From Lycium barbarum (Eukaryota; Streptophyta; Magnoliopsida; Solanales; Solanaceae), in assembly GCF_019175385.1 (NCBI RefSeq), contig NC_083348.1, forward strand, positions 47,700,950-47,764,949: 64,000 bases of DNA. The letters are read 5' to 3'. Under the pieces are notes generated by a model. The model had not been told where the DNA came from and ran no database searches. It saw only the letters and a program-made list of their open reading frames with translations. The translations under genes were made by a program, and so were the position numbers. Shown here piece by piece: positions 33,178 to 44,244 of the stretch. Within the stretch, counting starts at the first letter, position 1, and each line of letters starts with the position of its first letter.

Positions 33178-34853
33178 AAAACAATGAATAAAATCGAGAA
33201 AATCATGAAATAAGCTCAATAATCTCATAATAGCATTAAAATCATAAGCTTTGGAATTTCTAGAATTAAAATACTCATCATCATGTTCATCATAGAAAAC
33301 ATCTCATCTTTAGTATCATAAGAAGCTTTTAAGAGTCATTTACTTCTAACTTTTGGAAGTAAGAAGGTTATGGAAATATATATGGAATCATAACATAGGA
33401 ATCATGCCTTTGAAAGAAAGGGACTAGCCTTAACATACCTTTTCAATCGCCTTAACTTTAACTACTTAACGCTTATCCTCCCAAGCTCGTAAATCTACAT
33501 TCAAGAAAGTTCATACCACTGTTAGACTTATTGTCATATGCCTATCTTTTGTCTTTAAATTAAACCCCTTTAGAATCTGCCGAAATTCGAGCAGCATTTC
33601 CCCTATATCTTCTACTCCCTACAATCTTCAAAATAACTCCCAAAATACAGTAAAACATCAAAAATTCCATAATCAAAGGATTACATTCAAACTATACTCA
33701 ATTCAATCCCAAAACTTCTTTTCATAATCAATCCATGACAACAACTTCATACAACCCCTTATATACTCGTATACGACAATTCCTTAACATCATTATTATC
33801 CCTCATAAAAAGATTGTGCTCAAAACATACTAATAATTATAACTGAAGTTAATTCACGACTCAAAATATCATCAATTGCATATTTGAACTTTTCCTCCAA
33901 TGTCCTTCTCCTCAAATCTTAACATAATTACCAAACAAACTCATAATCATGAAACTAATATGAAATCTTACCTCAAAATTCAAGAACACTTCAATTTCAT
34001 GGTTTCTCCACCTTAAAAAATACTCAACCCAACATCTTCAAGAAGAGGAGACAAGTGTATACCTCACTTGGAAAACCTTAACCACTTTATTCTTCACTTT
34101 GATCCTTGGTTTGGGCTTGGAAACATGTTGGAATATGTTTGGAGAAATTTCTAGGACTTCCTATGACTTGAGGCTATGATAAAAATGAAATAAAAATGAC
34201 CCAAAATTGTCATATAGACTTGTAGGAATATATGTGCATGCTGTAGAAGTTGGAAGAAGGTTCTAGAGGAATTGGGATAAGTTTAAAGCGGTTTGGAGAT
34301 TGGATGAATATTGTGGGAGATTCTAGAGAGGTGTGGAGGTGAGAGATGGTGAGAAATTGATGAAAAATGATGAGTTAGATGACTTAAGGGGTATATATAA
34401 TAGTCCAATTTGGTTTTGGGCCAATGGGCCGAAATTGTTGGGCCTTTTTAAGTGGTTTCTAGAATTTCCGCGTAGGTTCGCGGGTTTCTGATAGTCCGTT
34501 TTAAAATGCCCATAACTCTCTAGTCCGATGTCCTATCGATGAATGGTTTGTTGCGTTGGAAACTAGACTCGACGAAATTCATTTTAGGCTCTTGAAACAC
34601 CTCAAAACGCCTGATATTCCCGGAGATATACCCCTCCAAATTTGACTAAAAATTTATATCCAAAATTCTTCCAACCTTTTTCCAAATTTTCGACAAACTT
34701 ATTTTTTTCGATTTGCTTGGTCCCAGAACCTTTAGACACTTTCTTAACACATGTTAAGAGTATTCATTAACCTTATAAGGATTCCATGACCTCTCCGAGC
34801 TTACGTTAGTTTACTTACAATGCAAATGACGCGAAATTTTTCGAGGTGTAACA

Positions 34854-36230
34854 GCCACCTACTCAAGTACCCCCTGTATCACAGTTACAGGGACTATAGG
34901 AGCCCTGAGGAGCTCTTGTGCCTCCTATTCTACTTCCCAGTTGTTTATATTAGTATATAATGAATGCTCTTCAGTTGCTTAATCAATTAGTTGCCACTCT
35001 ATCTCAGCAACAGATGGAAGCATCTCCAAGTTATGGACCTTCTAAAGGGACAAACAGTTATAGAGTTCGAGATTTCCTCCATATGAAGTCTTGAGAGTTT
35101 ACAGTGTCCAACCCGAATGAATATCCGCTCCACATTACACTCTATTTGATGCATTCTTCATACATCATGCGCTGAGACTGTGGAATTAGCTTCTTATCGA
35201 CTGAATGATGTAGCGGTACTTTGGTATGAGTCATGGGAAAAGTCCAAGGAACTAGATGCACCTCCAGTAGTGTGGAAATGAGTCTTGGAGTGGTAACAGG
35301 CCACATTTCTCTAAACGAACAGCCAGGCCATCATATTCTGCAGCCTATTCTACCGCTAATGCAATGCCTTAGTTCCTGAGGCCAAGGTATGATCAGGGCA
35401 CCCAGCCAGGGTCGAGTTCAAAAGCACCAGGTTTACAAACCTATGGGAGTACTTCAGATGAGGCTACCTCGATGGTATTATAGAAAGTCTAGGAAGGCAC
35501 ATACAGGGCCATGCCATCGGGGCATAGATGCATTCTATTGGTGTGTAGTTCTCGAACATATGTTACGCGACTGCCTAGAGATTAAAACGGTGGGGAGGGG
35601 AGGGGTAGAGGCAGTATGGCTCAGCCTATAGGGTCAGTCACAACATCATCATCAACAGCATCTTTCCCGAGCTGAGGTCCTCAGGCATCTGCAGGTCGAG
35701 GCATGGGTAGGGATGGAACTTCTAGCTCGGGCGAAAGTCTAAACTGCATTTATACTCTAGCAGCGTCGACACGATTCAGAGTCGTCACCGATGTGGTTAC
35801 TAGTACACTATATGTCCTCACATGATGTATATGCACTGATAGATCCAGGGCTCACCTTGTCATATGTTACTCCATTGTTGCTGGGAGATTTGGGGTCTTT
35901 CCAGACTTATTAGGTAAACTGTTTTCCATGTCTAAGTAAGTTGGTGAATCTGTTATAGTAGATGAGTTTATCGGGGTTGTACAGTTGTAGTATGTTATCG
36001 TGACACAACAACGTAGCTTCTTGAATTAGAAATGATTGATTTTGATGTTATTATGGGTATGAATTGGTTATCATCTTGTTACGCCACGCTCTTGTCGGTG
36101 AAGATCGTGAGATTCCTTTTTCTGGGCAAGGCAGGCCTGGAATGGAAAGGTGATGCCGTGATGCCTAAGGGGCCAATAAAGGAATTAGTACACATGAAAT
36201 ATAATTCCAACAATTGCAAGTAAGAGGGAG
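34854..36230 (+). pseudogene. Element D: degenerate gag, zinc knuckle and protease of a gypsy relic
   Basis: The plus-strand remnant begins with the right TSD copy gccac (34854-34858) and a leader. From about 34961 it reads MNALQLLNQL, then in changing frames PNEYP, a version of VELASYRLNDVAV-WYESW and APPVVW (capsid), a zinc-knuckle region HTGPCHRGIDAFYWC...HMLRDC near 35490-35580, and the protease end FDVIMGMNWLSSCYA at about 36040. There are many stops and frameshifts. The similarity ends near 36225, where unrelated sequence begins, so the rest of D has been deleted. D is the oldest element of the left nest because A sits inside it. Confidence 0.75.
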
Positions 36231-36914
36231 CTACCTTGCATGAAGGGTTTCAAACTTCAATTGAATCCTAATTGCTCATGAAATTATATTGGGGGTACTT
36301 TTGGCGCCTTTTCACTTTATTTATGTATTCATTTATTTTTGGTAGTGGTTGTTTATTTTAATTGTTAACTGTAACTTTTGAACACTAATAAATTCAGGGA
36401 GTGTAATTACTTTAGAGAAACATTTAATTTATTTAGATAGCACGATATGTGTGCTGTAATATATGTTATGTGAATTTAGTTTTATTGAACATAGAATTGT
36501 CTATATGATTTTAAAGTGGAAACTTGAAAATCGCACTGAAAGTCAAAAAGATGATGTCAAAATTAAAAATAATTAGTTCAAAAACATTCATAAAGCAAGG
36601 CAAAGTTAAGAAGTAACCATAAATGCAACTAATTAGAGGTGTAAAATCACATTATAAGGTTTTATGAGTTAAAGTTGTAGAATGTGTATTTATTATTGCC
36701 GTGAAATAAATAATAACAAAATTTTATTGGGATTTGTGATAATCTCACAATAAATTCACATAATGTAAATACATTAATTACACAGGACAATATGCATGAA
36801 AAAAGAAGTTGTGCACCAACTATAAATTACCTAGGCGTTCCTCTCAATATTGCCCGGGCTTATTCATCCACAACATCTGCTTAATTTTTTTTCTTTAGGT
36901 ATTTGCTTTTTACA
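36231..36914. other. Non-LTR sequence upstream of the MADS-box pseudogene
   Basis: AT-rich, with no open frame and no LTR signature. TTTTTTTTCTTTAGGTATTTG just before the MADS start resembles an intron end or a former 5' region, but this cannot be decided. Probably ancestral host sequence. Confidence 0.45.
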
Positions 36915-37428
36915 ATGGCAGCGAGGGTGAACAGAGGTAGGCAAAAGATTGAAATAAAGTTGGTTGAATCTAAAGAAGCACACTGTGTTACCTTTTCAAA
37001 AAGGAAATTGAGCTTGTTCAGGAAAGCAGATGAGCTTTCAACTTTGATGAGAGCAGATGTTGGTGTCCTCCTCTTCTTCACCTAGTGGAAAGCCATATTC
37101 ATATGGCTCCACTAGTATAGAACAAATAACTGATAAATATCTTGAATGAAAACTATAAAATCCCCAAGCTGATGTGGGAAAACCAAATGTCTTTTAGGCA
37201 TTTGAGGATCTATGTAAAGAATTAGAAATAGTGGACGAGGAGGAAGAAAATTGAAATAGAAGTTATGAGATCTTGTATCCTGATTCAGAAATACCGCCTG
37301 ATAAACACAGGTTGGAGTAGTTGGTAGCACGCAAGTTTCAGCTGGACAAAACTAAAGAAGAAACAAAAAATAATATTCTGGCTGAGCGAGCCAAATTTGA
37401 TTTGAATGTTATCCCTGAGCCAAATTAG
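36915..37428 (+). pseudogene. Type I (M-alpha-like) MADS-box pseudogene
   Basis: From the ATG at 36915 the first ~55 codons match the MADS DNA-binding domain: NRGRQKIEIKLVESKEAHCV, TFSKRKLSLFRKADELSTL and ADVGVLLF, the pattern of type I MADS proteins of the AGL61/AGL62 kind. One extra base near 37078 shifts the frame. In the new frame SPSGKPYSYGS and IEQITDKYLE continue the domain, followed by a diverged tail with five in-frame stops (TGA, TAA, TAG, TGA, TAG) and an end FDLNVIPEPN before TAG at 37426. The tail contains DLNVIP, which fits the EAR repressor pattern DLNxxP. No intron is evident, as usual for type I genes. It is the only host-gene trace here. Confidence 0.8.
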
Positions 37429-38430
37429 GGGGAGAGTTCTAGAACTCACTGATGTAGCAGTGCTAATTGGGTTCTTAAATTTGGAACTAGTGTTAGGAGG
37501 AGAATTTACCAAAGTTACTATCGAGTCTTTTAATTTGATTAATTGCGCGATTGTCTTTGTTGTTAAATCAATTGTCGTAAGTCTTCAGTCGTGAAGAAAA
37601 AAAATTATGGAGTTCCTATGTTTTTTTTGTGCTTCATGCAAATCAAATATAATAAACTCTTCCATGATAACAAAATGCCATGGGATTTATTTGCTTCATC
37701 TTTAATCTTCAATAATGTTTTATTGTTTTCTATATTCGTACACCAATTGAAACATTTTATTGAATGAACAATGTGAATTGATGAAGAAAAAAAATTCGTC
37801 TTTCGCCGAACATAAGAAATAAATTATTTAAATAGTGCAAACTTTGTCAAGGCTCATCTTTCTATGAAATTTAGGACGCATAACACAAAAGGCCATTTTA
37901 TGACACTAATGTTTAGCTAATGGCAGTTACTCTTCTGACTAGTTTTATTGCCTGCTTGGACATTCTTTGGACGGGTTGATCTATTATATTGTGCTAATTT
38001 GTCCGGTGACATTGATGCATTAGCTGAATTTTCTTTAAAGGTGATTGATTTTACTGAGCCAACACTATACGAACTACACTTCTAATATGATTGCATTTCT
38101 GGAACTCGGATTATGCAGTAGTTGGCACTGTCAATTAAAATTGCTGGCATAGGCACTAGTTAGAAGGTAGATAGATATTACTAGTTACTCTTCTTTTCCA
38201 TATAGTAAACCAGTAGAAGATTTAATATAGAATAGTTCAGCAATCAAAGAAAATTCAATGGTCTTCACATCAAAGATCAGTGCGTGTGTGTAATATCAAG
38301 TATAGTATCCAAAGATTGAAATTGGAGATACATTTAAATATTATGAAATTATACTGTTCAGTGTGCAATTGCATAAAAGATTTGTCTAATCTGGCGCTAC
38401 CTGATGCAGTATTGTAATGAGAGACCTACT
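37429..38430. other. Non-coding sequence between the MADS pseudogene and LTR M
   Basis: AT-rich single-copy-looking DNA. I see no coding frame, RNA gene or repeat border. Confidence 0.45.
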
Positions 38431-39540
38431 TGTTAAATCCCGTAATTTTGTATGTTGGATACGTCGTAAGTTAATCGACATAAGTTTAAGGAAAAGATGC
38501 TTTTTGAGGTTATAAGTAGTTATACTATGTTTAACAAGTGATAAGGAAGTGTCATAAGAACTAGAGGTTAAACGAATCAGAGAAAATAAGTTTTATCAAA
38601 GTTTAGGGATGTTGAACAAGTTATACGGACTGTATGGAATTTCTGTTATCTTCAAGTATGCAAATAGACGGATCGGTGTATAAAAGTTTGAGGTCTTGAA
38701 ATAATTTAGGACTTAACAAGTGTGACGATGTTGATTGAGAATAATATTTAGTGTATGTATAAAGAGGCTATGGACTAGAGTTCTACCGCATGATTATGAT
38801 AATGAGTATATAAAGTGTGTTAAAAGTGATCCATATTTAAGTGAATTGAGATCAAAAAATTAATTATGTGAACAATTGATTAAATATTGGTGGAGTGGGA
38901 AAAGTGAATTAGTTAAGGAGTAGTGGGATTAGTGTGTGGTGAAGGTGTCTACGTGGAATCATAAGGAAAATGGTAGCAAATGACTAATCAAAAATTGTGG
39001 ACATGTGGTGATTTATTTGGGGATAAGGGAAATAGGTGTTTAATTAGCTGGGACCCACGGTCTATATAAGGAATTGATTCCTTCTTCCTTGAGATATCAA
39101 CTTGGACACTAATTTTCCATTAATGAAATTTGCAACAACGTGCTTTTAACTGTAGCAGCAATATGTATTCCATATATGTATATCAACGTATTTACTATAT
39201 TGGCAGCAACTACTTATTTAAATTGATCCCATTGAAGCAGCAAGATACGAAGAACAACGTAGAGGTTATGCCCACGTCGATTACGTGACTCAACACGAAT
39301 TGTTTTTTGAGATTTTAGCAAATCGGAGATTTCTTCGAAGTAAAATAAGATGGAAGAAGAGTAGTTCTTGGCATATAAGGTAAAAACATCTCCTCTCCTA
39401 GGTATATTTAAATTCATCCAGGTCATAATTAAATTGTGAGATGAGAACTACGGAATTAATGGCGGAAATCGGATAAGTTGTTGTAGTTATCGTGTGGGCT
39501 ATTTGGTGATTGTTATGAGTTGTTTTGTGGGCTTGAATAT
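38431..39540 (+). mobile_element. LTR M, 5' part, cut by element I
   Basis: It starts TGTTAAATCCCGTAATTTTG, like the starts of E (TGTTGTATCCCG) and F (TGTTATATCCCG). Element I begins right after its last base, so the remainder of M should lie beyond the other end of I, outside the window. A TATA box, TCTATATAAG, lies at 39061-39070, about 630 bp into the LTR. No coding content. Confidence 0.6.
39061..39070 (+). promoter_or_regulatory. TATA box of LTR M
   Basis: TCTATATAAG matches the plant TATA consensus and lies at a distance from the LTR start that suits a U3/R border. Confidence 0.45.
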
Positions 39541-40955
39541 TGATACGCTCAAATTACACCTTTTATTAGCGTAAAGCGAACGATGTCAAATATATTAACC
39601 CAACAAGGTTGGGGTCGAATCCCACAGGGAATATGGTGTGAAAAGATTACTAAATTGGTAGAATGCTTAAGTTAGGTCTAATGTCTTAATCCGATGATTT
39701 TTGTAAAAGTTGATTGTTTATGACTAATTTCTAACTAATTAATTTGGATTGTAATTTATGGTAAAAGAAACCAAGGTTGTGTCCCCTTTAGATAAAGTAT
39801 ATGATCATGAATATTGATCTTGATATACTTCTAATGGATCGTTTGTATGGATGCACTTAACCTATATGTCAATCTTTACTATTTCCCAATAAATAAAGAT
39901 TATATCTTTCTATGATTTTCCCAAATCTAAGAAAGTTGATATGAAGAATGGTTAATTATGCTAAGTAAATTCTTCTTATTCATAAGTGAATTTATTAAAC
40001 AAAGTTTAAAGCTTTGGGTTCTTGTTATTTATTATTACCAAACCCTAATTATTTTCCCAAACAAATCAAGGTTTATGGCTTTAATCAATGTTTGCAACCA
40101 TTAATTATGAATGAAGAATGAAAAATAAATAAACCGTAACAGTCCATTATGCGTATATCAATCACAAATCCCAATCACAAAACACCCATCTTTGGGTTCA
40201 CAACCTTAGTAAGGGTGTTTAGCTACTCATGACAAAGAACAAGAAACAAGAAATTGAAGAATTCATAGTTGCTTACTTTTGATGAAAAGAGAAATTGATA
40301 ATACTTGAATTGATGTTTTCAATCTCCAAAACCAAGAGAGTATTTAATGTTCTAAGCCAAAAGTCAAAATATATTAACTGATAATAAATAATCCCTACAT
40401 TGGACTATTTATAGGTTTCAAAAACGTAAAAGTACAAAATTCGCACTTGAGTCCCAGGCGGAATTTATACGGTCCGTATAACATTACACGGACCGTATAA
40501 AAATTATACGACCTTCAGTCTTCATGTCTGCAGAGAAAAACACGAATTGATATTACACGGTTCGTATAAACTTATATGGCTCGTATAACTTGCTCGTGAA
40601 ATTCCTTCTTCCAACACAACTTTCTGTCTCATCTTGAATCTTTCAACACATCCAACAATACGGCCCGTATAATATTATACGGTCCGTATAAGTGCTCGTA
40701 TCTCAGCATCTTCCAACTTTGACATTATGTTGCCTTGTTCTCTTTTATACGACCACAGACACGGTCCGTATAATATAGTACGAACCGTGAAAGTCATCAG
40801 TGCAATTTTCTGCAACTTTCAGTTCTTGAACCCGGACTTTATGATTTACCTGAAACACAACAAAAACACATCAAAACAACACATACTTGCCTAAAAGCAA
40901 GTAAATTTCTCGTAAAAAGGTATCGAATGTGCCACAATTTCCCGACACCTCAACA
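39541..40955 (-). mobile_element. Element I 3' LTR
   Basis: The LTR is about 1.4 kb, from TGATACGCTCAAATTACACC to CCCGACACCTCAACA on the plus strand (5'-TGTTGAGG...GTATCA-3' in element sense). A PPT-like purine run adjoins it on the right. It has palindromes of the TTATACGGNCCGTATAA type at 40465-40481, 40484-40500 and 40675-40691. GGTCGAATCCCACAGGGA near 39614 resembles a tRNA T-arm but sits inside the LTR without the rest of a tRNA. The partner LTR is outside the window, so this assignment rests on the termini, the PPT and the lineage layout. Confidence 0.75.
40465..40500 (-). repeat. Palindrome pair in Athila LTR I
   Basis: TTATACGGTCCGTATAA at 40465-40481 is perfect and TTACACGGACCGTATAA at 40484-40500 has one mismatch, with 2 bp between. 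A further perfect copy is at 40675-40691. Confidence 0.8.
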
Positions 40956-40966
40956 CCCCCAACTCA
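40956..40966 (-). promoter_or_regulatory. Element I polypurine tract
   Basis: The minus strand reads GAGTTGGGGG right before the LTR start: a short G-rich run in the right place, interrupted by TT. Confidence 0.5.
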
Positions 40967-42570
40967 AAGTCTTTGCTTGTCCTCAAGCAAGCAGTACAAC
41001 ACAACACAGACTCAACTACCACCTAGATATCACAGAGTAATAATGTCTACAATGGTTTTGAGTTTGAACTACATGCATGCATGTTTTACTATCAAGGACC
41101 ACCTCACTTTCACTCTTAGAATAAGATGCACAACTCAAGGATGCTACGACTCACTATGAAGCTTCGATTTATGACATTATATTATCGAACATATCATGAT
41201 GCACACAAACGTCACTTTAGGCGGTCACTTTATTTTGCACCAATTTTCATCCTTCTGCCCTCACATAGACCAGAACGTTCCAAACACACTTATATACAAT
41301 GAACAAGGGACAACAGACTAAAAAGAAGAGAAAACACTTACACTCACAAAGAATTTCAGATCTACACATGCAAATACCATAGGCTTGCCCTTATTTTCTA
41401 TGCTTTCAACCTTGGTTTGTTCAGTTGTGATCATGTTAGGACTTGTTTCGGCTTGTAATGTAGGCTTGGGGATGGATAGGATCCTTTTTGGTTATTAGGG
41501 ACTCACCCTCCTTGACACTACAAATTTTTCCTTTATTCACCTTCTTCTTTTCTCCCTTTATTTTTGTTTCAATCTTCGACCTCGATGTGGCTTATTTCTA
41601 ATCTAACTTAAACTTATTTTTGCGTGACAATTTTCTGATTTTTTTTTCTTTTGTTCTTTTTTTTTTTTTTGAAAAAAAGAGATATGTATAGCCACCACAT
41701 CAAGTCTTAACTAACACATCATACACCAACCCCAAAATAGATTCTCGACTTCCACTCCACACTTATCTCACCCCCAACTTAGGATTTTAGCCTCTTTTAT
41801 CTCGTAGTATCAAGGAGGGAACAGGTGCGAAGCTGGAATACTTTCACAAAGGGTACGGGCTTATTAACGGATAGCCAAGAAAAAGGGTCAAAGGCTTAAA
41901 GAGGGAAAACGAGTGATATTTACATCATATGGTCAGACTTATTTAGGCAAAGTGACTATTCATACAAAGAAAGCCTAAGATCATCTCACAACCAAACCAA
42001 CTGTCGGATTCAAACATGACTAACTGGGCAAGTTTTAGATTACACATGTATAGACCGAACAAAACTAATAACTCACTCACACAATGGCATAAGGACGATT
42101 ATTCATACATTTGTGACCTCCTAAGCAATTCGTCACACACAATACCCTAGTACTTGTAATGTCATACAAAGAATCAATCACGTCAATCTGAAGCTATTTC
42201 TAAGTATGCATTTTTCAAATTTTTCAAGGGGTCCACAATTTTCAACAAAATCACACAACATGCCATAATTTTCAGAAAACTACCAAATAAGTCAAAACTA
42301 CTCTATTCTATCTAAGCGACAGCATACACATGCCAGTTTTAACAAAATAAAACCCCTCAGGAAAAGAACTCTGGCAAAGAAAAGCCGAGGCGGTTCCTAG
42401 ACACATATTTACACTATTAACATGATCAAGTAGCCCCACCTCAAACTGAAAATCATCCAGTGCATCAACTGTACGTACAAATGGTTAAGGGATACCTGAG
42501 TGCCCTAGGCGCTATGCTCATCGGCTCGGGACTGTGCTGCCTTAGACGTAGCAACATCAGAGGTCCCCTC
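40967..42570 (-). other. Element I 3' non-coding region
   Basis: The 1.6 kb lies between the env-position ORF and the PPT. It has no open frame of note. It includes CTTTGCTTGTCCTCAAGCAA near 40970-40990, which contains the inverted repeat TGCTTG/CAAGCA, and homopolymer T runs near 41640-41685. Long 3' untranslated regions are usual in Athila elements. Confidence 0.55.
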
Positions 42571-44244
42571 TTAGGGCTGGCTGCCCGGCACACCCATGGG
42601 GTCTGGGTAGTTCTCATGCAGAGAATTTAGTGCAGCAGCCTGCACCATCTTCTCCTCCATTCGGCGCAACCTCTTGTTCCTCTCCCTCGGATCCTCAACT
42701 ACGGCATCTAGTGGACGTTTCCCCCGAGCCTTCTCTAACTCCTCTTCTTCCTCCTCAGAGTCGAGCAGGTACTGAATAGGGACATAAATATCCACGCTAG
42801 TATGTGGTGCCAGAACAGGTTCCTTTAGTCGCTCTTGCGCCTTCAGCGCTTCAAACTCAGTTTTCAACTTTGCCAATTCCGTACTAAGTGATGCGGAGCT
42901 ACCCCCTAGTGTTGACTGCTCCAAAGTAGCCAATCTCGTCTCAAACCCGTCTAATCGTGCTTGGAAGACCTAGTGAGACTGTTCATATTCCTCCTGAATC
43001 TCTCTTTTGGCCATGTTGATTTGCTTGTTTATCTGGGGCTTAAGCTGGGCCAGGATCACCTCGATTTGTTTTTCAGCCTTTAAAGTTTTGAAGCCTATTT
43101 CTCAGTAACTTACTCTCGAGAATGTCAATAAAGCAACCCCAGATTGCGCTGCAGGTGGTGGAACAGATACAGGAGTGGCACCCGTAGAGGTAGCTGGCGC
43201 AGCCACGGGTGGTGGTGATGGACTAGCAGTAGCAGCAGCAATAGCAACCGTGAAAGTAATAGGGTCAGCGGCATGGGCCTGAGCTGTAGCATCATTACTA
43301 CTAGCTTCAGGAATAGCAGGATCAGTAGTAGTAGCATCTCACATGGCCCCAAACTCTGACTCGTGCTGAGTCTCTATATCTCTAGTGGGTGGTGCCACAA
43401 GTATCTCTGCCGTATACTTTTTCTTACCCTTTCGCCAATCCCCAAACCGAATGGCTTTGGTGCAGTGGTCCCAATCTGGAATGCCAACAACCTGGGCTCG
43501 TCTGCATAACTCTATGATAAGACACAGGAATACCAATGAGGTCATAGGCTGGGGTGCTCTCTGTCAAATCTCATCAGCTATCAGGCACCCCATGTTTACT
43601 GGATACCAACTCATCATTGAGGCAAGAGCTACTGCCTGGGCAACCGTGATTGTGTTGTCATTCTGAGTCACTAATAATCTGTATCTTATCATGTGCCACC
43701 AGAATCAGGCCTCCCTATTGAGTGTATTCTTAACTATCATCGGCTTTGGACTTTTCGCCCATTCTACCTTTGGATGGGCAAGTACTGTAGCTACCCATCT
43801 AATAACTGTCTTCTGATTTCAGCGATCTAACTTGTCTAAGTACTCTTTCTCATCCTCTGGCGCCCGAAAATCATCCTCGAAATAAATTTTATGGATAGCC
43901 TCGGCGGAGATGTCAACTTTTACATTCCGTACTTTGATTTCATCAAGTATTGGGAGTTGAGGATTCGTCTGGATGGGCTTCTTCATGTTCAACAACTCAG
44001 CCCCGTAGTTGGCATAAAATTCTCACACAATGACCAGGTAATACTCTCTAGCAGGCTCAGCGAACACCCCTAGCCTATAGAATCGGAGGGTCTCGGCAGT
44101 GTTGGGAAAAACCTTAAGACCCTCGAACACAAGTCGCCTCTCTTCCCATATGCATCTCTTCAGCTCCCCTCCACGCTTGGTGAGAGAAATACTATCCTCC
44201 ACGCGCATCCCTTCGGACACAATATTTTTGAACCATGCCTGCAA
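42571..44244 (-). pseudogene. Athila env-position ORF (plant transposon-protein-like domain)
   Basis: A single frame of 558 codons runs from the Met at 44244 to TAA at 42571 with seven internal stops. Three of them read R-TGA-NQK, A-TGA-FWW and I-TGA-QRA, where TGG is expected by context. The N-terminal half has SDGM/MRVEDSI, FPNTAETLRFYRLGVF, EFYANYG, VRNVKVDISAEAIHKIYF, ILAHPKVEWAKSP-like and IIELCRRAQV: the arrangement of the 'putative plant transposon protein' domain of Athila ORFs (from memory). The C-terminal half is Ala/Pro/Thr-rich, then a coiled-coil-like TELAKLKTEFEALKAQ, an acidic EEEEEELEKARGKR and a basic helix. I see no signal peptide, so an envelope function is not supported. 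Confidence 0.65.

Larger units (their letters stand above)
1827..34853 (-). mobile_element. Element A: Ty3/gypsy (chromovirus-like) LTR retrotransposon, split by B
   Basis: The outer element of the left nest reads right to left: 5' LTR 32200-34853, PBS and leader 31994-32199, gag 31438-31993, zinc knuckle and protease 30913-31437, an unassigned stretch 29719-30912, [element B], degenerate integrase 4892-5574, chromodomain-like remnant 4700-4891, PPT, and 3' LTR 1827-4504. RT and RNase H are missing and the gag and tail genes carry internal deletions, so it is non-autonomous now. In the first ~190 bp I count about 14 differences between the LTRs (rough hand count), more per base than for B or C, consistent with A being older. 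Confidence 0.85.
32200..34853 (-). mobile_element. Element A 5' LTR
   Basis: The LTR is 2.65 kb, bounded by TGTCACGACCC and GAGGTGTAACA, and pairs with 1827-4504. It holds the CAGTAC block (32593-32665), the GC-hairpin array (32800-32945), the GTCTCACCTT-type hairpin (33139-33177) and the promoter-like block (33573-33611). Confidence 0.88.

Noticed and set aside
39605..39640. tRNA-like T-arm GGTCGAATCCC in the Athila LTR
   Set aside because: There is no acceptor stem, D-arm or anticodon arm around it; it is a recurrent LTR sequence.
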